Source: Ectothiorhodospiraceae bacterium
GTDB taxonomy: Bacteria > Pseudomonadota > Gammaproteobacteria > XJ16 > Halofilaceae
DNA: 64,000 nt
NCBI GenBank assembly: GCA_007134775.1
Contig: SLKC01000024.1
Coordinates: 62,001-126,000, forward strand
Reading direction: 5' to 3'
Part shown: in pieces, positions 47,445 to 55,524 of the stretch
Layout: every line of letters begins with the position of its first letter
Numbering within the stretch: the stretch's first letter is position 1
The notes under the pieces: model-generated
The model's database searches: none
Seen by the model: only the letters and a program-made list of their open reading frames with translations
Told to the model about the DNA's origin: nothing
Position numbers and translations under genes: made by a program

Positions 47445-48494
47445 ATGCGCAAAGCACCCCTCGCAACCGCCATTGCAGCGGCAACCGGCCTCGCCGCCGC
47501 CACGGGCGCGGCCCAGGCCGACGAGCTGTTCATCTACAACTGGACCAACTACACCTCGCCCGAGGTGATCGACAAGTTCGAGGAGGAGTACGGCATCGAT
47601 GTCACGCTCGATGTCTATACCTCGAACGAGGATCTGATGGCACGGCTGCACGCCGGTGATACCGGTTTCGATATCGCCATGCCGTCGGACAGCTACGTCG
47701 CACGCATGATCGAGGAGGACATGCTCCACTCCTTCGATGCGACGCAGCTGGAGAATTTCGGCAACGTCATGGCACCGCATGACGCGCCCTTCTTCGATGA
47801 GGAGCGGATGTACTCGGCGCCCTACATGTGGGGCACCACAGGTATCGGCTACCGCACCGATGTCCTGCCCGAGGGGGAGGAGCCGGAGCACTCGTGGGCC
47901 GAAGTCTTCGAGCCGCGCGAGGCCTTCCAGGGTGAGGTCGCCATGCTCAACGAGATGTCCGACGTCATGGCCGCCGCCGCCTTCTACCTGGGGTACGAGC
48001 CCTGTACCGAAGATCCGGCGGAGTGGCAAGACATCCAGGATCTTCTCGAGGACCAACAGCCCCATGTGAAGCAGTACAACGCCACGGGGACGGACGAGTC
48101 GCTGGTCTCCGGCGAGATCCTGATCCACCAGATGTGGAACGGGGCCGCGCACCGTGCGTGGCGCGAAGACAAGGCCATCGGCTACCTCTATCCGGAAGAG
48201 GGCACGGTCTTCTGGTCCGATAACATGGTCATCCCGCGCGGTGCCAATAATGTGGAGAACGCGAAGAAATTCATCAACTTCATGATGGACCAGGAATCCG
48301 CAGCGATGACCTCGAACTTCACCGGCTATGCCAGCGCGATCCGGGATACCGAGCCCTATCTCGACGCTGAACTGGCCGAATCACCGGCGGTGAACGTCCC
48401 GGAGGCGTTTGCGGACCGGCTCACCGCGGTCGAGGCGTGCAGTGAGCGTTCGGATGAACTGCGCGACCGGGTCTGGACCCGGATCATGCAGTAG
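47445..48494 (+). CDS. Periplasmic polyamine-binding protein (PotD/PotF-type, system 1)
   Basis: A 349-residue extracytoplasmic solute-binding protein. A signal peptide ends at about AAQA-DE. The mature protein begins ELFIYNWTNYTSPEVIDKFEEEYGIDVTLDVY, the standard PotD/PotF start. It is rich in Asp and Glu, as expected for polyamine binding and for proteins of halophiles. GGAGG lies eight bases before the ATG at 47445. A strong hairpin follows the gene, ending the operon. Putrescine or spermidine preference is not readable by eye. Confidence 0.88.
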   Translation: MRKAPLATAIAAATGLAAATGAAQADELFIYNWTNYTSPEVIDKFEEEYGIDVTLDVYTSNEDLMARLHAGDTGFDIAMPSDSYVARMIEEDMLHSFDATQLENFGNVMAPHDAPFFDEERMYSAPYMWGTTGIGYRTDVLPEGEEPEHSWAEVFEPREAFQGEVAMLNEMSDVMAAAAFYLGYEPCTEDPAEWQDIQDLLEDQQPHVKQYNATGTDESLVSGEILIHQMWNGAAHRAWREDKAIGYLYPEEGTVFWSDNMVIPRGANNVENAKKFINFMMDQESAAMTSNFTGYASAIRDTEPYLDAELAESPAVNVPEAFADRLTAVEACSERSDELRDRVWTRIMQ

Positions 48495-48504
48495 GGGCGC
48501 GTAG

Positions 48505-48535
48505 GCAACCGCCCCGCCCGGGGTGGGGCGGTTGC
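48505..48535 (+). terminator. 11-bp perfect hairpin between the two pot operons
   Basis: GCAACCGCCCC (48505-48515) pairs perfectly with GGGGCGGTTGC (48525-48535). It begins ten bases after the binding-protein stop and ends 22 bases before the next operator. No T-tract follows. Position and stability support a terminator. Confidence 0.6.
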
Positions 48536-48550
48536 ACTGCGCCTGGCGGC

Positions 48551-48569
48551 GATCTATTGTGATCACATT
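48551..48569 (+). promoter_or_regulatory. Operator/promoter element before the second pot operon
   Basis: The 19 bases GATCTATTGTGATCACATT are identical to those at 41475. The palindromic core TTGTGATCACAT is at 48557-48568. TTGCAC (48532-48537), 17 bases, TATTGT (48555-48560) repeat the promoter layout of the aldehyde dehydrogenase site. The -35 box would fall inside the terminator hairpin of the preceding operon. Confidence 0.6.
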
Positions 48570-48652
48570 TCGCGGGCTGCGGCTCGTCGGTACAGTCCCC
48601 TGAATTGCTTGCCGGCAGCGGGTCGGCGCCACTGGAGAGGAGAGCCCGACAC

Positions 48653-49786
48653 ATGACGGCCGAACCGGCTTCTCCCGTGCCGCGCCGCGAGGCGGGCGCG
48701 GAGGCTGAAGGGGCAACGGAAGCGTCGGCCGGCGCCCCCCGGGCGGCGTCGTCGATCACACTGCGGGGAGTACACAAGACCTTTCCCGGTGACGTAACCG
48801 CCCTCGAGCATGTCGACCTCCAGATCGAACCGGGGGAGTTCTTCACGCTGCTCGGCCCCTCGGGCTGCGGCAAGACGACGCTCCTGCGGATCATCGCCGG
48901 GCTGGAGCAGGCCGACGCGGGCGTCCTCGAGGTCGGTGGCCGCGATATCCTCGACACACCGCCCCACCGCCGCAGCGTCAACACTGTATTCCAGTCTTAC
49001 GCCCTGTTCCCGCATCTGACGGTGCGCGAAAACATCGGGTTCGGCCTGCGCATGCGGGGGGTGGATCCGGCCGAGAACAGGCGTCGCGTCGATGAGACCG
49101 CGGCCTTTATCCGCATCGGTGACCTGCTCGCGCGGAGTGTCGAACAGCTCTCGGGTGGCCAGGCGCAGCGCGTGGCGCTGGCGCGCGCTTTGATCAATGA
49201 GCCGGACGTGCTGCTTCTCGACGAACCCCTGTCGGCGCTGGACGCGGGGCTGCGTAGCGAGCTCCAGCTCGAGCTGCTGCGCATACAGCAACGTCTCGGC
49301 ATGACCTTCGTCTTCGTCACCCACGACCAGGGTGAGGCGATGGTCATGAGCGACCGGATCGCGGTGCTCAATGATGGCCGCATCCAGCAGCTCGACAGTC
49401 CGGATAGGGTCTACGAGCGCCCGAGCAACCTCTTCGTGGCCCGTTTCATGGGGCACACGAATATCTTCCCGGTCGAGCCGGAAGGCGACGGACGCTATGC
49501 CTCGCCCTTCGGCACGCTCGCGATCGAGGCGGCGCGGTCCGGCAGCCATGTGCTGGTCCGGCCCGAAAGTCTCGATCTGGTCGCTGCCGACGTCCGCGGC
49601 GCCAATCACTTCCCGGCGCGTATCCAGGAGCGCTTCTACCGCGGCGCGACCGTCGAGTATCGCCTGGTCTGCGGCCGCGAGGGCGTGACCGTCTCGCTGA
49701 CCAACCGGGGCCAGACGCACTGGCGCGCCGGCGATGAGGTGACCCTCGTCGTCGATCCGCAGAGTCTCGTCTTCCTCGATCCATGA
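48653..49786 (+). CDS. Polyamine ABC transporter ATP-binding protein (PotA-type, system 2)
   Basis: A 377-residue ABC ATPase. Walker A is GPSGCGKTT (68-76), the signature LSGGQAQR begins at 166, and Walker B is VLLLDEP. A C-terminal regulatory domain is present (VRPESLDLVAADVRGANHFPARIQERFYRGATVEYRL). A 35-residue Ala/Glu-rich N-terminal extension precedes the core. The ATG at 48653 has AGGAG ten bases upstream. It is clearly diverged from the system 1 ATPase, so this is not a recent duplication. Confidence 0.9.
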   Translation: MTAEPASPVPRREAGAEAEGATEASAGAPRAASSITLRGVHKTFPGDVTALEHVDLQIEPGEFFTLLGPSGCGKTTLLRIIAGLEQADAGVLEVGGRDILDTPPHRRSVNTVFQSYALFPHLTVRENIGFGLRMRGVDPAENRRRVDETAAFIRIGDLLARSVEQLSGGQAQRVALARALINEPDVLLLDEPLSALDAGLRSELQLELLRIQQRLGMTFVFVTHDQGEAMVMSDRIAVLNDGRIQQLDSPDRVYERPSNLFVARFMGHTNIFPVEPEGDGRYASPFGTLAIEAARSGSHVLVRPESLDLVAADVRGANHFPARIQERFYRGATVEYRLVCGREGVTVSLTNRGQTHWRAGDEVTLVVDPQSLVFLDP

Positions 49787-50700
49787 GCCACCCCGTCGCC
49801 TCGTCTTCGCTTTGGGGCCGTCTCCTGCGCCGCTGGCACGCCTGGGCCACGATCGGGCCGGGGGTCGGCTTCATAATCCTGTTCCTGGTCATCCCCAGTT
49901 TCATGCTCATGGCCGTGGCCTTCATGACCCAGGGCCCCTACGGGCTGGCGCAGATGCCGCTCTCCCTGCAGTCCTTCCGTGAGCTCGCCGGTTTCGGTTT
50001 TTTCGGCTGGAGTCCCGGCAACCTCTACACGCTGTGGCGCTCGGTGTGGCAGACGACCATTGCCACCGCGCTGGTCATCGTAATCAGTTATCCGATTGCC
50101 TATTACATCAGTACGCGACCGGCGCATCTCCAGCCCCTGCTCCTGCTGATCGTGATCGTCCCGTCCTGGACGAATCAGGTCATCCGGGCGTTCGCATGGA
50201 TGAATATCCTGGCACCGGGGAGCGCGCTGACGAACTTTGCTTACAATCTCGGCTTCCTGTCCGAGTACATGGGCCTGTTCCCGTCGACCTTCGCTGTCGT
50301 CCTCGGTCTCGTCTACAACTTTCTGCCGTTCATGGTGCTGCCGCTCTACGCCTCGTTCCAGAACCTCGATCACCGGTTGATCCACGCCGCACGCGATCTC
50401 TACGCCCCGCCGGTGAAGGCCTTCTTCCAGGCGGTATTCCCGCAGACCCTGCCGGGGTTGATGGCAGGCACCGTGCTCGTGTCGATCCCTGCCTTCGGCA
50501 TGTATGTTATCCCGGACCTACTCGGGGGCGGGCGTTCGCAAATGATCGGCAACCTGGTCGCCCGCCAGTTCGCCGAGTCGTCGAACTGGCCGTTGGGCGC
50601 GGCTGCGGCGATGCTGATGATCGTCGCCACACTGGTCGGTCTGCTGATACTGCGCCGCATTGGCCGTCGTGCCGGCGGCGGCAAGGAGGTCGTTCTGTGA
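49783..50700 (+). CDS. Polyamine ABC transporter permease (PotB-type, system 2)
   Basis: A 305-residue permease with six main hydrophobic helices. ARDLYAPPVKAFFQAVFPQTLPGLMAG corresponds to the EAA loop. VIPDLLGGGRSQMIGNLVARQFAESSNWPLGAA is the PotB/PotH signature region. It overlaps the ATPase gene by four bases (ATGA) and the next permease by four (GTGA). Confidence 0.9.
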   Translation: MSHPVASSSLWGRLLRRWHAWATIGPGVGFIILFLVIPSFMLMAVAFMTQGPYGLAQMPLSLQSFRELAGFGFFGWSPGNLYTLWRSVWQTTIATALVIVISYPIAYYISTRPAHLQPLLLLIVIVPSWTNQVIRAFAWMNILAPGSALTNFAYNLGFLSEYMGLFPSTFAVVLGLVYNFLPFMVLPLYASFQNLDHRLIHAARDLYAPPVKAFFQAVFPQTLPGLMAGTVLVSIPAFGMYVIPDLLGGGRSQMIGNLVARQFAESSNWPLGAAAAMLMIVATLVGLLILRRIGRRAGGGKEVVL

Positions 50701-51518
50701 AGCGCCGCATCCCGTGGTTCCAAGTCGGCCTGCGCGGATTCTGGTATCTGACGCTGCTCTTCCTCTATGTGCCTCTGGTTTATGTGGTGCTGTACTCGTT
50801 CAACGCGGCCAACAGCTACGCCCGGTTCCCGGGCTTCTCGCTGCGCTGGTACGAGACCATGCTGGCGAACCCCTACCTGATGGGTGCGTTGTACAACAGC
50901 GTCGTGCTGGCACTGACTTCGGCCGTTATCGCGACTGCGATCGGTGCGGTGCTGGGTTACGGCATGTACCGCTACCGCGAGATGAAGCTGGGCTGGCTGA
51001 TCTGGTTTATCTACCTGCCTATCGTCATGCCTGACATCGTCTATGGCATCTCGCAGATGACCTTCTTCGTGACGATCCACGATCTTACGGGCCTGCTGCG
51101 TCCGAGCCTGACGACGATGATCATCGCCCATGTCAGTTTCCAGGTGCCATTCGTCGCCCTGCTGATCTATTCTCAGCTTGTACGGATGGACCCGCTGCTG
51201 TTCGAGGCGACGCAGGACCTCTATGCCGCGCCGCTACAGCGGGCGTGGTTCTTTGTTTTGCCGGCGATCAGGGCTTCGCTGATTTCCGGATTCTTCCTCT
51301 CGATCACGCTGTCGATCGACGATTTCGTGATCAGCTTCTTCACCTCCGGTCCGGACAGCACGACGTTGCCGATCTTTATCTGGAGTGCGATCAAGCGGGG
51401 AGTAACACCCGAGATCAACGCGATCTCGGCCCTGATGATCTTCGCCGTGTTCTCTGCGGCCCTGATCATCTATGTCTTCCAGCGGGTCCGTCCTTCACGC
51501 GACCCGGGAACTGCGTAA
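50697..51518 (+). CDS. Polyamine ABC transporter permease (PotC-type, system 2)
   Basis: A 273-residue permease. The start is GTG at 50697, with AAGGAGG seven bases upstream, overlapping the previous stop. LTLLFLYVPLVYVVLYSFNAANSYARFPGFSLRWYETM is the first helix and loop. The EAA loop is EATQDLYAAPLQRAWFFVLPAIRASL. SIDDFVISFFTSGPDSTTLPIFIWSAIKRGVTPEINA is the PotC/PotI block. Sixteen bases separate it from the binding-protein gene. Confidence 0.9.
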   Translation: MKRRIPWFQVGLRGFWYLTLLFLYVPLVYVVLYSFNAANSYARFPGFSLRWYETMLANPYLMGALYNSVVLALTSAVIATAIGAVLGYGMYRYREMKLGWLIWFIYLPIVMPDIVYGISQMTFFVTIHDLTGLLRPSLTTMIIAHVSFQVPFVALLIYSQLVRMDPLLFEATQDLYAAPLQRAWFFVLPAIRASLISGFFLSITLSIDDFVISFFTSGPDSTTLPIFIWSAIKRGVTPEINAISALMIFAVFSAALIIYVFQRVRPSRDPGTA

Positions 51519-51534
51519 CAGGCGAGGTAATCTC

Positions 51535-52611
51535 ATGAGCACACAAAGAACTGCCCTTGCATCGGCCGTCGCGCTCACCGCCGTTGTCGGCGGTGCAGGC
51601 GCACAGGCGCAGGCCGACACGCTCTATATCTTCAACTGGTCCCAGTACATGGACCCGGAGATCATTGAGCAATTCGAGGCGGAGTACGACGTCGATGTCG
51701 TCGAGAACTACTACAACTCGCTATCGGAGATGTTCTCGCAACTGCAGGCGGGTGGGGCCTCGCAATACGATATCATCGTGCCGTCGAACTACTTCATCCC
51801 GCGCCTCGCAAACAGCGATCTGATCCAACCGCTCGACCACGAGCAGATCCCGAATATCGAGAATCTCGACGATACGTTTGTCGACCCCGACTTCGATCCG
51901 GGCAATACGTACTCGGTAGCCTATCAGTGGGGGACGACGGGGCTGCTATACAACAAGGATCTCGTCGATGACCATGACGGCGTGAGCTGGGAAGTGTTGT
52001 TTGATCCCGACTACAACCCGGACCGGCCCTTTGCCGTGCTCGGCGGTGACGGGCAGGTGACAATGGGCTCGGCCGCGGCCTATCTCGGGTATGACTACGA
52101 CACGACGGACCACGATGAGTGGCTCGAGGCCGGCCAACTCCTCGCCGAGACACGCGACCGCAACAACTTCGTCGGCTTCGAGGCGGGTACGCCGATGCTG
52201 CGCCAGATCGCGCAGGGCGTGATCCATGCCGGCATGACCTATAATGCCGATTACGTCTTCTTCGCCCTCGAGGATCCCGAAGACTACGAGAACATCGGCT
52301 ATGCCATCCCGGAGGAGGGCGCCGAGCTGTGGATCGATACCATGGCGATCCCGGCCGACGCACCGAACCCGGAGCTGGCGCACAAGTTCATCAACTACAT
52401 TCTCGATGCGGAGATCGGGGCCCAGCTGTCGAACTGGACCTACTACCCCAGTCCGAACAAGGCCGCGGAGCCGATGCTCGACGAGATCCTCCTGGAGGCG
52501 CCGTCGACGCCGACCGATGAAGAGATGGAGCGTCTCTACTTCACGCCCAGCCTCTCGGGCGAGGATCTGCGGGTGTTCCAGCAGATCTGGTCGGACGTGC
52601 GGCAGCGCTGA
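51535..52611 (+). CDS. Periplasmic polyamine-binding protein (PotD/PotF-type, system 2)
   Basis: A 358-residue solute-binding protein. The signal peptide ends at about AQAQA-DT. The mature part begins TLYIFNWSQYMDPEIIEQFEAEYDVDV. Acidic residues are abundant, and the last third carries NWTYYPSPNKAAEPMLDE, like PotD. AGG lies seven bases before the ATG at 51535. It completes the second importer and shares limited similarity with the system 1 protein, suggesting different polyamine specificity. Confidence 0.88.
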   Translation: MSTQRTALASAVALTAVVGGAGAQAQADTLYIFNWSQYMDPEIIEQFEAEYDVDVVENYYNSLSEMFSQLQAGGASQYDIIVPSNYFIPRLANSDLIQPLDHEQIPNIENLDDTFVDPDFDPGNTYSVAYQWGTTGLLYNKDLVDDHDGVSWEVLFDPDYNPDRPFAVLGGDGQVTMGSAAAYLGYDYDTTDHDEWLEAGQLLAETRDRNNFVGFEAGTPMLRQIAQGVIHAGMTYNADYVFFALEDPEDYENIGYAIPEEGAELWIDTMAIPADAPNPELAHKFINYILDAEIGAQLSNWTYYPSPNKAAEPMLDEILLEAPSTPTDEEMERLYFTPSLSGEDLRVFQQIWSDVRQR

Positions 52612-52629
52612 GCGCGGTCGATGGTTTGC

Positions 52630-52660
52630 GCGTGGCCCGGGTGTAGCGTCCGGGCCACGC
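52630..52660 (+). terminator. 11-bp perfect hairpin after the second pot operon
   Basis: GCGTGGCCCGG (52630-52640) pairs perfectly with CCGGGCCACGC (52650-52660) around nine bases. It lies 18 bases after the binding-protein stop and 23 bases before the next gene. A short ATTT follows. It may end the operon or reduce read-through into the ligase gene. Confidence 0.55.
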
Positions 52661-52683
52661 ATTTGGGCAACGCAAGGTGATCT

Positions 52684-54045
52684 ATGACCGAGGATGCTGA
52701 CCTAGACGCACTGATGCAGGATTGGTTCCGCGAGCGGAATATCGATGAAGTCGAGTGCATACTTCCCGACATGACCGGCACCCCCAAGGGCAAGATCATG
52801 CCCGCAGGCAAGTATCTGCAAAGCGGGTGGCCGCGGATGCCCGATTCCATCTTCATTCAGACCGCGGCGGGGGACTATCCCGATGATCAGGATCGGGTAT
52901 GGAATCCGATCGACCAGGATATGGAACTCGTCCCCGACCCCTCGACGTTGCGCCTCGTGCCCTGGGCGGATGAGCCAACCGCGCAGGTGATCCACGACTG
53001 CCGTTATCTCAATGGCGATCCCGTCGACCTCGCGCCGCGGTATGTCCTGCGCCATGTGCTCGACCTGTTCGAGGCGCGGGGCTGGCGCCCCGTGGTTGCC
53101 CCCGAGGTCGAGTTCTTCTTGGTGCGCAAGAATACCGACCCGGACTATCCGCTCGAGCCGCCGCTTGGGCGTTCCGGGCGACCCGGCGTCGCGCACCAGG
53201 CCTACAGTATCGATGGCCTCAACGAGTTCGATCCGCTGTTCGAGCGCATGTACGACTACTGCGAGGCCCAGGAACTGGACATCGACACGCTGGTGCAGGA
53301 AGAGGGTTCCGGGCAGATGGAGATCAATTTCCAGCACGGTGCCCCGATGGACCTCTCCGACCAGGTCTTCCTATTCAAGCGCACCCTGCGCGAGGTGGCG
53401 CTGAAGGCCGGAATTTACGGCACGTTCATGGCGAAGCCGATGGAGGGGCAGCCGGGCAGCTCCCTGCACATCCATCAGAGCTTGGTGGACACAACGACGG
53501 GCGAGAACGTCTTCGCCGGCGAGGATGGCCGCCCGAGTCGGCTGTTCAATCATTACATCGGGGGGCTACAGCGCTACCTGCCCGATGCGCTCGCCTTCCT
53601 GGCACCGAACGTGAACTCCTACCGGCGCCTGATGCCGGGTAACGACGCCACACCGATCAACACGGAGTGGGGCTACGACAACCGCACCGTGGGCCTGCGT
53701 GTCCCCCACGGCTCGCCGGAGAGCACGCGCGTGGAGATGCGCATCGCGGGTGCCGACGTCAATCCCTATATCGCGATGGCCGCCTCGCTCGCCTGCGGCT
53801 ATCTGGGCATGATGGAGCAGATCGAGCCGCGACCACCGATGCGCGACTCCGGCTACAAGGCCGGCCATCAGCTGCCCAGCGAACTGGGTCGTGCGGTCGA
53901 GGCGCTGGCCGATTGCGCGCCCCTGCGCAATATCATGGGCGAGCGCTTTGTCGCCGCCTATGTCGCCGCCAAGCGGGCCGAGCATATCGCCTATTTCCGC
54001 GTGATCAGCTCGTGGGAGCGTCAGTACCTGCTGCTGCGCGTGTAA
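52684..54045 (+). CDS. Gamma-glutamylpolyamine synthetase-like protein (copy 2)
   Basis: A 453-residue glutamine-synthetase-fold ligase. VAPEVEFFLV, QEEGSGQMEINF, KPMEGQPGSSLHIHQSL, NSYRRLMPGNDATPINTEWGYDNRTVGLRVP and STRVEMRIAGADVNPYIAMAA are the active-site blocks. It is clearly diverged from the copy at 39152-40522. GSSLHIHQ replaces the GNGQHVHV of that copy. Its location right after a polyamine importer suggests it glutamylates the imported amine. Whether that is putrescine, spermidine or another amine is unknown. Confidence 0.82.
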   Translation: MTEDADLDALMQDWFRERNIDEVECILPDMTGTPKGKIMPAGKYLQSGWPRMPDSIFIQTAAGDYPDDQDRVWNPIDQDMELVPDPSTLRLVPWADEPTAQVIHDCRYLNGDPVDLAPRYVLRHVLDLFEARGWRPVVAPEVEFFLVRKNTDPDYPLEPPLGRSGRPGVAHQAYSIDGLNEFDPLFERMYDYCEAQELDIDTLVQEEGSGQMEINFQHGAPMDLSDQVFLFKRTLREVALKAGIYGTFMAKPMEGQPGSSLHIHQSLVDTTTGENVFAGEDGRPSRLFNHYIGGLQRYLPDALAFLAPNVNSYRRLMPGNDATPINTEWGYDNRTVGLRVPHGSPESTRVEMRIAGADVNPYIAMAASLACGYLGMMEQIEPRPPMRDSGYKAGHQLPSELGRAVEALADCAPLRNIMGERFVAAYVAAKRAEHIAYFRVISSWERQYLLLRV

Positions 54046-54118
54046 TCCGGGCGGCCCGGTTGCCCTCGGCGGGCCATCGCTCCGTGCACAGGCCACGCCG
54101 GCCCAACACCGCTGGGGC

Positions 54119-54156
54119 GGCGTCCCCTGGATCGCCGTGGCATATCCGGGGACGCC
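54119..54156. terminator. Bidirectional hairpin between convergent genes
   Basis: GGCGTCCCC (54119-54127) pairs with GGGGACGCC (54148-54156). An inner GGAT/ATCC extends the stem past one bulged T. It lies between the ligase gene (+) and the oxidase gene (-). It probably terminates both. Confidence 0.55.
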
Positions 54157-54186
54157 AGGGGTGCTGGCGCCGCCGCCCGCTCGAGA

Positions 54187-55515
54187 CTAGAATTTGTCGA
54201 GCAGGCGGTAATAGAGCATGCCGAGGGCGACAACTGCGCTGCCTGCCGTGCGGCCCACCGGCAGGCGCTTGTGGCGGATCCGGGCGAACTGCTCGAAACG
54301 CGCGGTGTCCCCATCGACGGCATCGGCAAGCGCCTCGCCCACAATGTGCGTGAGGCAGATGCCGTGACCGGAGTAGCCCTGCGCGTACCACACGTGCGGG
54401 CTAATCCGTCCGAGCTGTGGGACGCGGTTGAGCACGATGCCGATGCGCCCACCCCAGCGGTAGTCGATCCTGACATCACGCAGCTGCGGGAAGACGCCGG
54501 CGAGCAGGGGGCGCATGGCGGCGTCGATGTCCGCGGGATCCCGGCCAGTGTAACTGCAGCCCGCACCGAACAGCAGGCGGTTGTCCGGTGTCACGCGGTA
54601 GTAGTCAATGATGTGATTGCAGTCGTAGACGGCGAGCCGGTGCGGATTGAGTGCGCGGATGCAGTCGTCGCTCAGGGGCTCGGTCACCACGATGTGGCTG
54701 CTGGCGGGGAAGAGCATGCCGCGCAGCGCCCGTTGCTCGAGTTCGTGGTAGGCGTTGCCGGCCAGGATTACGGTGTCCGCCGTCACCCGACCGGCGTCGG
54801 TGACGACCGCTGGGCGCGGGCCGTATTCGACCCGTCGCACGGGGGAGTGCTCGAAGATGCGTGCGCCCAGGCTGCGTGCGGCTTCGGCCTCTCCGAGGCA
54901 GAGATTGAGCGGATGCAGGTGCCCATTGCGCCAGTTCACCAGTCCGGCGACATAGGCCTCACTACCGATCCAGTCCCGCAGCTCCGCGCCCTCGACCCAT
55001 GCAACCTGATCCCCCAGCCCGCGGCTTGCCAGCGCCTCGTAGTCGGCGCGCAGCCCCGGGACTTGCCGCCGCTTCTTGGCGGCGCGCAGGTGACCGTGGC
55101 GGAGGTCACAAGCGATCGCGTAGCGCCGAACGCGCTCCTCAATCAGCTCATGTCCCGACCAGCGCAGATGCCATAGGAACGCCTCCGCCTCGGCCCCGAG
55201 TTGGCGGCGCAGTGTCGCCTCCCCGGCGATGCTGTCGGTGAACTGGCCGCCGTTGCGCCCCGACGCCCCCCAACCGACCCGATCGGCCTCGACCACGACG
55301 ACCGCATGACCGCGCTCCGCCATTGATAGCGCCGTCGCGACCCCCGTGAATCCGCCACCGATGATTGCGACATCGGCGTCCGCCTCTCCGCTGAGTGGCG
55401 TCGGCGGTGGCGCCGAGTTCGCGGTCGCCGCGTAATAGGTGGCGGGATAGCCCTCCACGGCAGTGGCGGGGGCATCGGTGGCGTCCGCAGCGGCTTGGGC
55501 GGGTGCCTGCGTCAT
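54187..55515 (-). CDS. FAD-dependent PuuB-like oxidase (copy 3)
   Basis: A 442-residue DAO-type flavoprotein. VAIIGGGFTGVATALSMAERGH binds FAD. GWGASGRNGGQFTDS and IIDYYRVTPDNRLLFGAG match copy 1 at the corresponding positions. YAQGYSGHGICLTHIVGEALAD is near the C-terminus. It is on the opposite strand from the adjacent ligase, nine bases downstream of the secretin gene. It probably oxidises a gamma-glutamylated amine, by similarity to PuuB. Confidence 0.82.
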   Translation of the reverse strand: MTQAPAQAAADATDAPATAVEGYPATYYAATANSAPPPTPLSGEADADVAIIGGGFTGVATALSMAERGHAVVVVEADRVGWGASGRNGGQFTDSIAGEATLRRQLGAEAEAFLWHLRWSGHELIEERVRRYAIACDLRHGHLRAAKKRRQVPGLRADYEALASRGLGDQVAWVEGAELRDWIGSEAYVAGLVNWRNGHLHPLNLCLGEAEAARSLGARIFEHSPVRRVEYGPRPAVVTDAGRVTADTVILAGNAYHELEQRALRGMLFPASSHIVVTEPLSDDCIRALNPHRLAVYDCNHIIDYYRVTPDNRLLFGAGCSYTGRDPADIDAAMRPLLAGVFPQLRDVRIDYRWGGRIGIVLNRVPQLGRISPHVWYAQGYSGHGICLTHIVGEALADAVDGDTARFEQFARIRHKRLPVGRTAGSAVVALGMLYYRLLDKF

Positions 55516-55524
55516 GTGTCGCCT